This document shows, in pieces, positions 34,386-42,728 of a DNA stretch of 52,555 bases (positions are counted from its first letter, which is position 1; each line of letters starts with the position of its first letter). Origin of the DNA: Methylobacterium sp. Leaf125 (GTDB taxonomy: Bacteria > Pseudomonadota > Alphaproteobacteria > Rhizobiales > Beijerinckiaceae). Location of the stretch: assembly GCF_001423085.1 (NCBI RefSeq), contig NZ_LMNU01000011.1, forward strand, positions 1 through 52,555, written 5' to 3'. Under the pieces are notes generated by a model, which searched no databases, was not told the origin of the DNA, and saw only the letters and a list, made by a program, of their open reading frames with translations. Made by a program: the position numbers and the translations under genes.

Positions 34386-35615
34386 TCAGAAGAAGGCCTG
34401 CAGGCCCGTCTGCGCCCGGCCGAGGATCAGCGCGTGCACGTCGTGCGTGCCTTCGTAGGTGTTCACCGTCTCGAGGTTCTGGGCATGACGCATCACGTGG
34501 TACTCGCCCATGATGCCGTTGCCGCCGTGCATGTCGCGGGCGACCCGGGCGATGTCGAGCGCCTTGCCGCAATTGTTGCGCTTGATCAGCGAGATCATCT
34601 CGGGCGCCATCCGGCCTTCGTCGAACAGGCGCCCGACACGCAGGGCGGCCTGGAACCCGAGGGCGATCTCGGTCTGCATGTCGGCGAGTTTTTTCTGCAC
34701 GAGCTGGGTCTGGGCCAGCGGCCGGCCGAACTGCTTGCGCTCCAGGGTGTAGGACCGGGCCCGGTGCCAGCAATCCTCCGCCGCCCCCATGGCGCCCCAG
34801 GCGATGCCGTAGCGGGCTCGGTTCAGGCAGCCGAACGGTCCCTTCAGGCCCGAGACGTTGGGCAGGAGCGCGTCCTCGCCAACCTCGACATCCTCCATCA
34901 CGATCTCGCCCGTGGTGGAGGCGCGCAGGGAGAGCTTGCCCTTCAGGGTCGGCGCGGAGAGGCCCTTCATGCCCTTCTCCAGGATGAAGCCCCGGATCGC
35001 GTCGTCGTGGGCGTCGGACTTCGCCCAGACCACGAAGACGTCGGCGAAGGGCGCGTTCGAGATCCACATCTTGGCTCCCGACAGGCGGTAGCCGCCGTCG
35101 ACCTTCACCGCCCGCGTCTTCATGCCGGCGGGATCCGAGCCGGCATCGGGCTCGGTCAGGCCGAAGCAGCCGATCCACGCCCCCGCGGCGAGCTTGGGCA
35201 GGAATTTCTGGCGCTGCGCCTCCGAGCCGTAGGCGTGGATCGGATACATCACGAGGGAGGATTGCACGCTCATCATCGAGCGGTAGCCGGAATCCACCGC
35301 CTCGACGGCGCGGGCCACGAGGCCGTAGGCGACGTAGGAGGCGCCGGCGCCGCCGTAGGCCTCCGGCAGGGTGACGCCGAGGAGCCCGCGTTCGCCCATC
35401 TTCCGGAACAGCTCCGGGTTGCTGGTCTCGTGCGCGTAGGCCTCGACGATACCGGGCAGCAGCTCCTCCTGCGCGAAGGCCCGGGCGGCCTCGTGGATCG
35501 CGCGCTCGTCCTCGGTGAGCTGGTCGTCGAGGAGGAAGGGGTCGTCCCAGGCGAAGCTCGCCGAGGCGGGGGCGGTGGGCGCAGCGGAGCCGGGCGGGCG
35601 CGTCGGGGCGTTCAT
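34386..35615 (-). CDS. gcdH: Glutaryl-CoA dehydrogenase-like acyl-CoA dehydrogenase
   Basis: 409 residues. Acyl-CoA dehydrogenase domains in order: helical N-domain, flavin strand domain ([38 protein letters not shown]), C-terminal helical domain ending [20 protein letters not shown] with the catalytic base Glu388. The [15 protein letters not shown] ending and [17 protein letters not shown] are typical of glutaryl-CoA dehydrogenase, which makes crotonyl-CoA and CO2 in lysine/tryptophan breakdown. The divergent class III CoA transferase is its usual genomic partner. The long frame upstream of 35615 is not part of the gene. Confidence 0.9.
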   Translation of the reverse strand: MNAPTRPPGSAAPTAPASASFAWDDPFLLDDQLTEDERAIHEAARAFAQEELLPGIVEAYAHETSNPELFRKMGERGLLGVTLPEAYGGAGASYVAYGLVARAVEAVDSGYRSMMSVQSSLVMYPIHAYGSEAQRQKFLPKLAAGAWIGCFGLTEPDAGSDPAGMKTRAVKVDGGYRLSGAKMWISNAPFADVFVVWAKSDAHDDAIRGFILEKGMKGLSAPTLKGKLSLRASTTGEIVMEDVEVGEDALLPNVSGLKGPFGCLNRARYGIAWGAMGAAEDCWHRARSYTLERKQFGRPLAQTQLVQKKLADMQTEIALGFQAALRVGRLFDEGRMAPEMISLIKRNNCGKALDIARVARDMHGGNGIMGEYHVMRHAQNLETVNTYEGTHDVHALILGRAQTGLQAFF

Positions 35616-35649
35616 GGGCGGTTCCTCGGGTTTCTGTGTTTCGGCGACC

Positions 35650-35721
35650 CTATCAGGCCCCGTCCGAGAGGCCACCTGTCCGGCCCGGAATCGGTTCCGG
35701 GGTCGGGACCGAACCTGATAG
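35650..35721. promoter_or_regulatory. Symmetric elements in the gcdH/CoA-transferase divergent promoter
   Basis: An inverted repeat CCCGGAA-TCGG-TTCCGGG lies at 35684-35701. CTATCAGG (35650-35657) and CCTGATAG (35714-35721) flank it as mirror copies at 26 and 12 bases, so each divergent gene has the same CCTGATAG word in its own reading direction. This fits a central operator with flanking promoter elements. Confidence 0.5.
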
Positions 35722-35790
35722 ACAGGCGCGGCTTGAAGCGGCGCCCCGGATGCCGGAACGGATGCCGCCCGCACGAGAGGGGAACGGACC

Positions 35791-37086
35791 ATGGTCGAGA
35801 CGACGGCGCGCGATGACGGCCCCCGCTCTCCTGCGCGGCCTCTGCCGCTCGACGGCATCCGCGTCCTCGACCTCTCGCGCGTGCTCGCCGGGCCCTGGAG
35901 CGCCATGTGCCTCGGCGACCTCGGCGCCGAGGTGATCAAGGTCGAGCATCCGGAACGCGGCGACGACACCCGCGACTGGGGCCTGCGTACGGGCCCCAGC
36001 AACACCTCGTACTTCGACGCCGCCAACCGCAACAAGCGCTCGATCACCCTCGACCTTGCCACCCCGGAGGGCCTTGCCGTGGCGCGCGACCTCGCCCGCA
36101 CCTGCGACGTGGTGGTGCAGAACTTCAAGACCGGGGGCGCCGATCGCCTCGGCCTCGGCTACGCGACCTTGAGCGCCGAGAATCCGCGCCTGATCTACTG
36201 CTCGATCTCCGGCTACGCCTCGGACGGGCCGGAGGCGACCCGCCCGGGCTACGACATCGTGGTGCAGGGCGAGGCCGGCCTGATGGCGCTCAACGGCGAG
36301 GCCGAGCGGCCGCCCCTCAAGTTCGGCCTCGCGGCGGTCGACCTCTTCACGGGGCAATACGCGGCCCAAGGGGTGCTCGCCGCCCTGTTCGAGCGCGAGC
36401 GCACCGGGCGCGGGCGTCACATCGAGCTCGCCCTGTTCGATTGCGGATTGGCGCTCACCGCCTATTGCGGGCTGGAGGCGATGGTGCGCGGGCACGATCC
36501 TGTGCGCGCCGGCAACGCCCATCCGTCCATCGCCCCCTACGGCGTGTTCCAGGCCGGCGACGGGCCCATCGTGCTGGCGGTAGGCAACAACGGGCAGTAC
36601 CGCCGCCTTTGCGAGGCGGTCCTGGCGCGACCGGACCTCGCCGCGGACCCGCGCTTCGCCACGAACCTGGAGCGCTCACGCAACCGCGCGCAGTTCCTGC
36701 CGGCGATCGAGGCCGAACTGGCCCGCTGGACCCGAGCCGACCTAATCGCCCGGCTGGACGCAGCCGGTATCCCCTGCGGCGAGGTCCTGGGCCTGCACGA
36801 GGCCCTGACCTCCGACCGCGCCCGCGCCGGCAATCTCGTGCTGCCGCAGGGCGGCGACGCCGATCCCGCCGCCCATGTTCCTGCCGCCCATGTCCCTGCC
36901 ACCCCTGTCCCTGCTGCCTACGTCCTGGCCCCACCCTACCGCCTCGACGGAGAGCGCCTGCCCGTCCGCCACATGCCGCCGGCCCTGGGGGCATCGAGCG
37001 CCGAGATCCGGGCGGACTGCGCGGCACGGCGGGCGGCGGAGGCCGAGCGCTCCGCGAGCGATCCGGTCAAACCGGCAGGAGCGTGA
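35791..37086 (+). CDS. CaiB/BaiF (class III) CoA transferase
   Basis: 431 residues. Family signs: [34 protein letters not shown], the catalytic Asp184 in [33 protein letters not shown], and [11 protein letters not shown]. Beside gcdH it probably activates glutarate to glutaryl-CoA, using another acyl-CoA as donor, like C7orf10/SUGCT-type enzymes; inferred from context. A proline/alanine/valine repeat ([20 protein letters not shown], residues 358-377) inserted near the C-terminus comes from a 15-bp tandem repeat. It overlaps the convergent hydratase gene by 20 bases. Confidence 0.9.
   Translation: MVETTARDDGPRSPARPLPLDGIRVLDLSRVLAGPWSAMCLGDLGAEVIKVEHPERGDDTRDWGLRTGPSNTSYFDAANRNKRSITLDLATPEGLAVARDLARTCDVVVQNFKTGGADRLGLGYATLSAENPRLIYCSISGYASDGPEATRPGYDIVVQGEAGLMALNGEAERPPLKFGLAAVDLFTGQYAAQGVLAALFERERTGRGRHIELALFDCGLALTAYCGLEAMVRGHDPVRAGNAHPSIAPYGVFQAGDGPIVLAVGNNGQYRRLCEAVLARPDLAADPRFATNLERSRNRAQFLPAIEAELARWTRADLIARLDAAGIPCGEVLGLHEALTSDRARAGNLVLPQGGDADPAAHVPAAHVPATPVPAAYVLAPPYRLDGERLPVRHMPPALGASSAEIRADCAARRAAEAERSASDPVKPAGA
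36862..36936. repeat. 15-bp tandem repeat, 4-5 units, in the CoA transferase gene
   Basis: Units start at 36862, 36877, 36892, 36907 and (diverged) 36922: GATCCCGCCGCCCAT, GTTCCTGCCGCCCAT, GTCCCTGCCACCCCT, GTCCCTGCTGCCTAC. Exact 5-codon period, in frame. Confidence 0.85.
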
Positions 37087-37882
37087 ACCCGAGGCTTTGG
37101 CCGAGGAACCGGGCCGTGATCCGACCCGGGCCGGTCAGGTCGAAGGGCACCGAGAGCGTACCCGTGGAGACGAGGCTGCCGGCCGGGATCGTCATGCCAC
37201 GCTCGCGCGCCACGGCCATCAGGTCGGTGAGTGCGGCCAGGGGATCCGTCGCGTCCTCCCCGGTGACGGCCCGGACCCGCTCCACGCCGTCGACTTCGAC
37301 CACGAGGCTGCGTGCCACTTCGGCGAGGTCTCCCGTGGCCAGCACGGGGCCGAGCACCAGGGCCTGGAAAGCCGAATTGTCGGCCGCGAAGCTCGGCCAG
37401 CCAACGGCACGGCGGTCGACGTAGCGGGACAGCACGAGCTCGAACGCCGCCCGGGTCTCGCCGACGACCTCGGCCGCCGGAACCACGGGAGCGTCGGGGG
37501 CGATGTCACGGGCGATTCCGTAGGCGATCTCGAACTCGATCGTCACCGCCCCGGCATGCGGCATCTGCAGTCGGGCCCCGTTCCCATGGAGCCGGTCCCG
37601 CAGCACCCGCCCGGCGATGGAGCGGCCGACTCCCGAGCCGCGCTTGCCCTTGTGGCTGCCGATGGCGAGCTTCCAGCCAGCAGACTCCGCACCGAGCGCA
37701 GCCACGAGCCGGTCCTGGACGTCGTAGCCCTCGGACATCGTGCGCGGACGTACGGCCTCGGGCAGTTCAACGAGCTGCCGCCCCGCGCGATAGGCCGCCA
37801 GCAGCAGGTCCGCGGCAGGCTGGGGATCGAAGGCTTCGGGTACGGCTTCGGGCAAGATATCTGAGGGCATGATAACTGACAT
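37067..37882 (-). CDS. 2-keto-4-pentenoate hydratase/fumarylacetoacetase-family enzyme
   Basis: 271 residues, MhpD-type fold: RPRTMSEGYDVQDRLVAAL, AGWKLAIGSHKG, the metal-binding region TIEFEIAYGIARDI with the acidic pair, AAFELVLSRYVD and the end TGTLSVPFDLTGPGRITARFLG. Members hydrate 2-hydroxydienoates or decarboxylate oxalocrotonate in aromatic meta-cleavage; no dioxygenase is nearby, so the substrate is open. ATG 37882 has GAGG at 7 bases; a second ATG at 37870 is possible. The 3' end overlaps the convergent CoA transferase gene by 20 bases. Confidence 0.85.
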   Translation of the reverse strand: MSVIMPSDILPEAVPEAFDPQPAADLLLAAYRAGRQLVELPEAVRPRTMSEGYDVQDRLVAALGAESAGWKLAIGSHKGKRGSGVGRSIAGRVLRDRLHGNGARLQMPHAGAVTIEFEIAYGIARDIAPDAPVVPAAEVVGETRAAFELVLSRYVDRRAVGWPSFAADNSAFQALVLGPVLATGDLAEVARSLVVEVDGVERVRAVTGEDATDPLAALTDLMAVARERGMTIPAGSLVSTGTLSVPFDLTGPGRITARFLGQSLGFTLLPV

Positions 37883-38363
37883 GGCGAACCTCTTCGCGGC
37901 GTCGGGCCGGATACCCAGCCTCTAGCGGATATTTGCGTCGGCTGAAGAGCGATTCCGGCCGAGTGGGCTCACCCGGCTTTCCGCCTCAGCGCGGGGCGCC
38001 GGTGCGAGGGAGATCGGGCGGACGAAGCTGCGCCGTCGGCACCGATCCGGACCCGAAAACAGCCTCGAGGGGGCGTGACAGAACAAGGAGCCGGCCCCGT
38101 GGGTCTTCATCAACCGGCGCATTGGCCGAGCCCGGGGCTGAACGATCTTGCCGGCAACCGAATAATGCTGGCTGCGAAAAAGAGACTGCGGCGGCGCCAT
38201 GATCTTGGGCGACCGGCGTCGGCGTGCAGGCGATCGCGCACGCGCGGCAGAGATATGCCGAGACATGTTGGCAATTTCTATTGCCGGACGATCCATCCTG
38301 GCGGGGAACCGATCCGCGGGCGCGGAATTATACTTCCCGACATCACCCTCGGAGGAACGCCAC
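37883..38363. other. Intergenic region upstream of the repetitive secreted protein
   Basis: 481 bp without a supported gene; the open frames here lack sensible starts and family content. It contains a perfect inverted repeat GGCAAT-TTCT-ATTGCC at 38270-38285 and, closer to the next gene, an AT-rich word ATTATACTT (38327-38335) that could be a -10 box about 30 bases before the GTG start. Nothing else was recognised. Confidence 0.5.
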
Positions 38364-38762
38364 GTGAAAATCTCGACGATTGCCGGAGCCGCTGCCATTT
38401 TCGCGATCACGGCCGGGACCGCGCTCGCCGCGCCCTGCAACACCGGTTCGACGAAGGGCACCAGCCCGGGCCAGCAGACGATGAACGACAAGAGCTCGAC
38501 GGCCGATCAGGGCAGCAAGAACCTCGCGGGCGGCCAGCAGCCCGCCTCCCCCGGAACGGTCGGCGCGATGAACAACGTCGGCGCCAACCAGATGGTCGGT
38601 GATAAGCCTGGTTCGGAGGCCAAGAACGACCAGGGCGGCGGCGTCGGCACATCCAGCAAGAACCTCGCGGGCGGCCAGCAGCCGGCCTCGCCCGGGACGG
38701 TGGGTGCCATGAACAATGCCGGCGCGAACCAGGAGATCGGCAAGAAGGGCGACGATTGCTGA
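38364..38762 (+). CDS. Secreted hypothetical protein with two 26-residue repeats
   Basis: 132 residues. The signal peptide (MKISTIAGAAAIFAITAGTALAA, GTG start) is followed by Gly/Asn/Gln-rich sequence with two almost identical repeats, KNLAGGQQPASPGTVGAMNN plus (V/A)GANQ, at about residues 51-76 and 98-123. Cysteines lie only at the two ends of the mature protein (PCNTG and the final DDC), so it could form a loop or a disulfide-linked multimer. No known domain. GTG 38364 follows GGAGGAACGCCAC. A canonical terminator follows, so it is a monocistronic, expressed gene. Confidence 0.8.
   Translation: MKISTIAGAAAIFAITAGTALAAPCNTGSTKGTSPGQQTMNDKSSTADQGSKNLAGGQQPASPGTVGAMNNVGANQMVGDKPGSEAKNDQGGGVGTSSKNLAGGQQPASPGTVGAMNNAGANQEIGKKGDDC
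38514..38732. repeat. Two 78-bp direct repeats in the secreted-protein gene
   Basis: Copies at 38514-38591 and 38655-38732 differ mostly at third codon positions (CCC/CCG, GTC/GTG, GGC/GGT), so protein sequence is kept while DNA drifts. The 63-bp spacer encodes a variable acidic linker (MVGDKPGSEAKNDQ). Confidence 0.88.
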
Positions 38763-38791
38763 TCGCCTGACGCCGACGGCACCATCAGGAC

Positions 38792-38822
38792 GCCCGCCCG
38801 GTCTCGCCCGGGCGGGCTTTTT
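38792..38822 (+). terminator. Canonical Rho-independent terminator
   Basis: GCCCGCCCGG (38792-38801), 6-base loop TCTCGC, CCGGGCGGGC (38808-38817), then TTTTT (38818-38822). It ends the secreted-protein gene. It is the only hairpin in the window with a proper T tract. Confidence 0.92.
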
Positions 38823-38873
38823 CATGCGCTTCGCCGGCGGCACCGGACGCCGCCTCCGGGACGGGAGATCCCG

Positions 38874-39629
38874 TCAGGCATCCCACGCACCGCCGACCAG
38901 GGCCTGTGTCCGGCTCCGCAAGGCCTGGAGGCTGCGGTAGCCGACCGAGGCCGCCACCTCGCGCGGCGCCTGTCCATCGACCGCGAGGGCGAGGGCCCGA
39001 ACGACCCGGGCCCTCGCCCGCCATTGCCCGAAGGTCAGACCCGTCTCCCGGCGGAATCCTCGCGTCAGCGTCCGGCGGCTCAGGCCCGCCCGCTCGGCCC
39101 AGGCATCGAGATCGCGTGCTCCCGCCGGGTCGTCGATCAACCCGAGGCAGACCCGGCGGAGCCGGGCATCGCGTGGCAGGGGCAGGGTCAGGCGCGTCTC
39201 GGGGGCGCGTCCGATCTCGTCGAGAATGATGGCCTCCAAGTGCCCGCCCCGGCCGGTCTCGTCGTAGAGCACAGGCTCGTTCGTGAGGGCGACCAGCGCC
39301 GCAGCGAGGAGGGCCGAGACTTCGATCACCCGGGCCCGACCCGGAAAGCCGGCGATCGCCTCCCGTGCAAGATAGGCCGAGCACATCGCCACATCTCCGT
39401 GCATGACGACGGCGTGCGGCAGGCCCGGCGGAATCCACAGGGCATGGCCTTCCGGCACGACCCAGGTCCCAGCCTCCGCCGTGGCCATCATCAGGCCGGC
39501 GGTGGCGTAGAGGAACTGGGCCCGCGGATGGTGGTGCCAGTCCGTGCTGCTGCCGGCCGCGAAGGTCTTGGGCATCACCGCGACCGCACGCGGGACAACC
39601 TGGTAATCTTCCGCCCGGATTGAGCGCAT
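38874..39629 (-). CDS. AraC-family regulator with N-terminal cupin domain
   Basis: 251 residues. The N-terminal cupin has STDWHHHPRAQFLYATAGLMMATAEAGTWVVPEGHALWIPPGLPHAV with metal-like histidines; the C-terminal double helix-turn-helix has DLDAWAERAGLSRRTLTRGFRRETGLTFGQWRARARV and ASVGYRSLQAL. This arrangement is that of NimR/RipA-type AraC repressors. It is divergent from the MFS gene at 39780, which it probably controls. ATG 39629 follows GGGAGAC. The last helix is a little shorter than usual. Confidence 0.88.
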   Translation of the reverse strand: MRSIRAEDYQVVPRAVAVMPKTFAAGSSTDWHHHPRAQFLYATAGLMMATAEAGTWVVPEGHALWIPPGLPHAVVMHGDVAMCSAYLAREAIAGFPGRARVIEVSALLAAALVALTNEPVLYDETGRGGHLEAIILDEIGRAPETRLTLPLPRDARLRRVCLGLIDDPAGARDLDAWAERAGLSRRTLTRGFRRETGLTFGQWRARARVVRALALAVDGQAPREVAASVGYRSLQALRSRTQALVGGAWDA

Positions 39630-39779
39630 CGGCGTCTCCCTGGCCCGATCGCGTACACATTCGGCCCGACGCCATTCAACGGGTCAGATAAACGGGAGGC
39701 AAGTCCCTGCGGAAGGCGGCCGGTGCGTCGGCACCAGCCGCAGCCCGAGAGGATTCCTGCCGGAGGAGAGGCCCGACCG

Positions 39780-40976
39780 ATGGACGCCGAAACCCTGTCC
39801 CGTCGGACTCTGCGCTTCGTCAACGTGGCGCATGCCCTCGACCACTTCGTCCTGCTGATCTACCCCACCGCGGTGATCGCGATCGCGACGCAGACGGGCC
39901 TGAGCTACGGCGAACTGATCCAGCTCGCCACCGGCGCCTTCGTGGCCTTCGGGCTCTGCGCCCTGCCGATGGGCTGGCTCGCCGACCGGTTCGGGCGCCG
40001 CACCCTGCTGGCGATCTTCTTCTTCGGCTACGGCCTCTCCTGCTTCGGCGTGGCGAGCGCCGGCAACCCGACGGCGTTCATGGTGTGGCTCTGCGTGCTC
40101 GGGCTCGCCTCGGCCATCTATCACCCCGTCGGCTCCACCATGCTGGTGAGCCATGCCCGTCGCCTGGGGCGCGACCTCGGCGTGAACGGCGTCTGGGGTA
40201 ATCTCGGGGCCGCCACAGCCTCCGGCGTGACGGCGCTCCTCGCCACGGCGTTCGGTTGGCAGGCGGCCTTCGTCGTGCCGGGCCTGTTCTGCCTCGCCTG
40301 TGGGGCGGCGTTCCTGGCCCTCGTGCCCGGCGACGGCACCGGATCGCAGGGCCAAGCCGGGGCAAGGCCCGTCATCCCGGTCGCGCGCCCGATCCCGCTT
40401 CTGCTGGTGTTCGCCTTCGCGATCGTGGCGGGCGGGATGACCTTCAACATCACCACGATCGCCCTGCCGAAGGTGGTCGACGAGCGCGTCGGCGACGGGC
40501 TGCCCCTGCTGCTGATCGGATCGGTGGCCACGCTCGTCTTCGTTTTCGGTGCCCTGACCCAACTGCTGATGGGCCGCCTGATCGACCGCTACAGCCTGCC
40601 GGTCCTCTTCCTCGGCCTGTCCGTCCTGCAGCCCCTCGGCCTCGGCCTCGCGGCGGTGAGCACGGGCGTCCCGCTCCTGGCCGGCCTCGTGCTGACGATG
40701 GCGGCCCTCTACGGGCAGGTCGTGATCAACGACGCAATGGTGGCCCGCTACGTGCCCCCGCTCTACCGCGCCAGGGCCTACAGCGTGCGCTACTTCCTCG
40801 GCTTCACCATCAGCGGGTTCGTGGTGCCAATGATCGCCCTGCTGCACGACCGGGGCGGATTCGGCCTCGTGCTGGGGATCGCGGCGGCATTCGGTGCCGT
40901 CATCTTCGCCGCCGCCCTCGGCTTCTTCGTCCTCACGCGGCAGCCGGCATCCCGCGCGGTCGCCCCCGCGGCGTGA
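39780..40976 (+). CDS. MFS transporter (divergent from AraC-type regulator)
   Basis: 398 residues, twelve membrane helices. Typical MFS loop GWLADRFGRRTLLAIFFFGYG between helices 2 and 3 and IYHPVGSTMLVSHARRLGRDLGVNGVWGNLGAA in helices 4-5, a pattern of the fosmidomycin-resistance (Fsr) branch of efflux carriers. With an AraC-type regulator divergently encoded, export of a small toxic compound is the likeliest role, as in nimR-nimT pairs; the substrate is unknown. ATG 39780 is preceded by GGAGGAGAGG. Confidence 0.84.
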   Translation: MDAETLSRRTLRFVNVAHALDHFVLLIYPTAVIAIATQTGLSYGELIQLATGAFVAFGLCALPMGWLADRFGRRTLLAIFFFGYGLSCFGVASAGNPTAFMVWLCVLGLASAIYHPVGSTMLVSHARRLGRDLGVNGVWGNLGAATASGVTALLATAFGWQAAFVVPGLFCLACGAAFLALVPGDGTGSQGQAGARPVIPVARPIPLLLVFAFAIVAGGMTFNITTIALPKVVDERVGDGLPLLLIGSVATLVFVFGALTQLLMGRLIDRYSLPVLFLGLSVLQPLGLGLAAVSTGVPLLAGLVLTMAALYGQVVINDAMVARYVPPLYRARAYSVRYFLGFTISGFVVPMIALLHDRGGFGLVLGIAAAFGAVIFAAALGFFVLTRQPASRAVAPAA

Positions 40977-40987
40977 CAAGGGCGGCT

Positions 40988-42706
40988 CTAGCCCTCGCTG
41001 TCCGGTATCGGCTCGGCGCGCAGGAAGTCGAAGTCGCAGCCCTCGTCCGCCTGCAGAACCGACCCGTAGAACAGGTGCGCGTAGCCGCGCCGTGCCCAGT
41101 CCGGTCGTTGCACCGGGCCGAGGGCGGCGCGGCGGGCCTCCAGTTCCGCGTCGTCCACGAGGACGTCGATGCGTCGGCCGGCGGTGTCGAGGCGGATGCG
41201 GTCTCCGGTCCGGACGAGCCCGATGGGACCGCCGACGGCCGATTCCGGCGTGATGTGGAGCACGACGGTGCCGAAGGCCGTGCCGCTCATCCGGGCGTCG
41301 GAGATGCGCACCATGTCCTTGATCCCGCGCGCCAGGAGCTTCTTCGGGATCGGCAGGTAGCCCGCCTCCGGCATGCCCGGCGCGCCCTTGGGGCCGCCGT
41401 TCTGGAGCACGAGGACGTCGTCCGGCCGGACATCGAGGTCGGGGTCGTCGATTCGGGTGGTCATGTCGGCGATGGAGCCGAACACCACCGCCCGGCCGGT
41501 ATGCTGGAGCAGGGCCGGGCTCGCGGCGCTGTGCTTGATCAGGGCGCCGCGCGGAGCGAGGTTGCCGCGCAGCACCGCCATGGCGCCCACGGGCTTTATC
41601 GGATCGTCGGCGGAGCGGATCACGGTCTGCCCCGGCACCGCCTCGGCCGCCGCCACCACGTCGCGCAGGGTCCCGCCCGCGACCGTGGCGGCCTCCAGGT
41701 CGATCAGCGATCCGAGGTTCCGGAGCAGGGCCGGCACGCCGCCGGCATGGTGGAAGTGCTCCATGTAGTGCTGGCCGGAGGGCTTCAGGTCCACGAGCAC
41801 CGGCACCGCGCGCCCGAGGGTGTCGAAGGCGTCGAGGTCGATGCCGTGCGGCGTCCGGTTGGCGATGGCGGTCAGGTGGATCAGGCCGTTGGTGGAGCCA
41901 CCGATCGCCTGCAGCACAACCTCGGCGTTGCGGAAGGCGGCTGGGGTGAGGAGCGCGCTCGGGCGCGGGCCGCCAGACAGGGCCATCTCGGTGGCGCGGC
42001 GCCCGCTCGATTCGGCGATGCGGATCCGCTCGGCATGGGGCGCCGGCACCGTGGCGCTCATCGGCAGGGACAGGCCGAGCGCCTCCGTCACGCAGGCCAT
42101 GGTGCTGGCGGTGCCCATCACCATGCAGGTGCCCACCGAGGGGGCGAGGCGGCCGTTGACGCGCTCGATCTCGTCTTCGTCGATCTCGCCGGCGCGGTGC
42201 GCGCTCCAGAGCCGGCGGCAATCGGTGCAGGCGCCCAGCACCTCGCCCTTGTGATGGCCGACCACCATGGGACCCACGGGGATGACCACGGTCGGCAGGT
42301 CGACGCTGGCCGCCGCCATGATCTGCGCCGGCAGGGTCTTGTCGCAGCCGCCGATGACGATGACGGCGTCCATCGGCTGGGCCCGCAGCATCTCCTCGGT
42401 GTCCATCGCCATGAGGTTGCGCAGGAACATCGAGGTCGGGTGCGCGAAGCTCTCGTGGATCGAGATCGTCGGGAACACCATGGGCAGGCCGCCGGCCAGC
42501 ATCACCCCGCGCTTGGCCGCCTCGATCAGGGCCGGGGCATTGCCGTGGCACGGATTGTAGTCGCTCGCCGTGTTGGTGATGCCCACGATGGGCCGGTCGA
42601 GGGCGTCGTCCGAGTAGCCCGCCGCCTTGATAAAGGCCTTGCGCAGGAACAGGGAGAAGCCCGCGTCGCCGTAGCTGGTGAGGCCCTTGCGCAGACCCTT
42701 GCTCAT
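40988..42706 (-). CDS. IlvD/Edd-family sugar-acid dehydratase
   Basis: 572 residues. The three iron-sulfur ligands of the family are present: Cys53 (NPCHGN), Cys121 (GGCDKT) and Cys194 (SVGTCMVMGTA). Other signs are PTISIHESFAHPTSMFLRNLMA, AIGGSTNGLIHLTAIA and RISDARMSGTAFGTVVLHITPE. It is longer and different from housekeeping IlvD in the middle part and resembles arabonate/xylonate-type dehydratases that make 2-keto-3-deoxy acids. It is encoded 22 bases after the DapA-family gene, so dehydration then cleavage of a sugar acid is likely; the actual acid is unknown. Confidence 0.88.
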   Translation of the reverse strand: MSKGLRKGLTSYGDAGFSLFLRKAFIKAAGYSDDALDRPIVGITNTASDYNPCHGNAPALIEAAKRGVMLAGGLPMVFPTISIHESFAHPTSMFLRNLMAMDTEEMLRAQPMDAVIVIGGCDKTLPAQIMAAASVDLPTVVIPVGPMVVGHHKGEVLGACTDCRRLWSAHRAGEIDEDEIERVNGRLAPSVGTCMVMGTASTMACVTEALGLSLPMSATVPAPHAERIRIAESSGRRATEMALSGGPRPSALLTPAAFRNAEVVLQAIGGSTNGLIHLTAIANRTPHGIDLDAFDTLGRAVPVLVDLKPSGQHYMEHFHHAGGVPALLRNLGSLIDLEAATVAGGTLRDVVAAAEAVPGQTVIRSADDPIKPVGAMAVLRGNLAPRGALIKHSAASPALLQHTGRAVVFGSIADMTTRIDDPDLDVRPDDVLVLQNGGPKGAPGMPEAGYLPIPKKLLARGIKDMVRISDARMSGTAFGTVVLHITPESAVGGPIGLVRTGDRIRLDTAGRRIDVLVDDAELEARRAALGPVQRPDWARRGYAHLFYGSVLQADEGCDFDFLRAEPIPDSEG

Positions 42707-42728
42707 GATGCTCGTCCGGTTCCGGGGA

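Noticed and set aside
39722..39735. GGTGC-GTCG-GCACC as an operator between araC and MFS genes
   Set aside because: A 5-bp stem in such GC-rich DNA is common by chance. There is no second copy and no AT-rich core.
39684..42551. Open frame of 955 codons opposite the MFS and dehydratase genes
   Set aside because: It crosses two unrelated real genes on different strands and has a His/Asp/Arg-rich, domain-free translation. A shadow frame.
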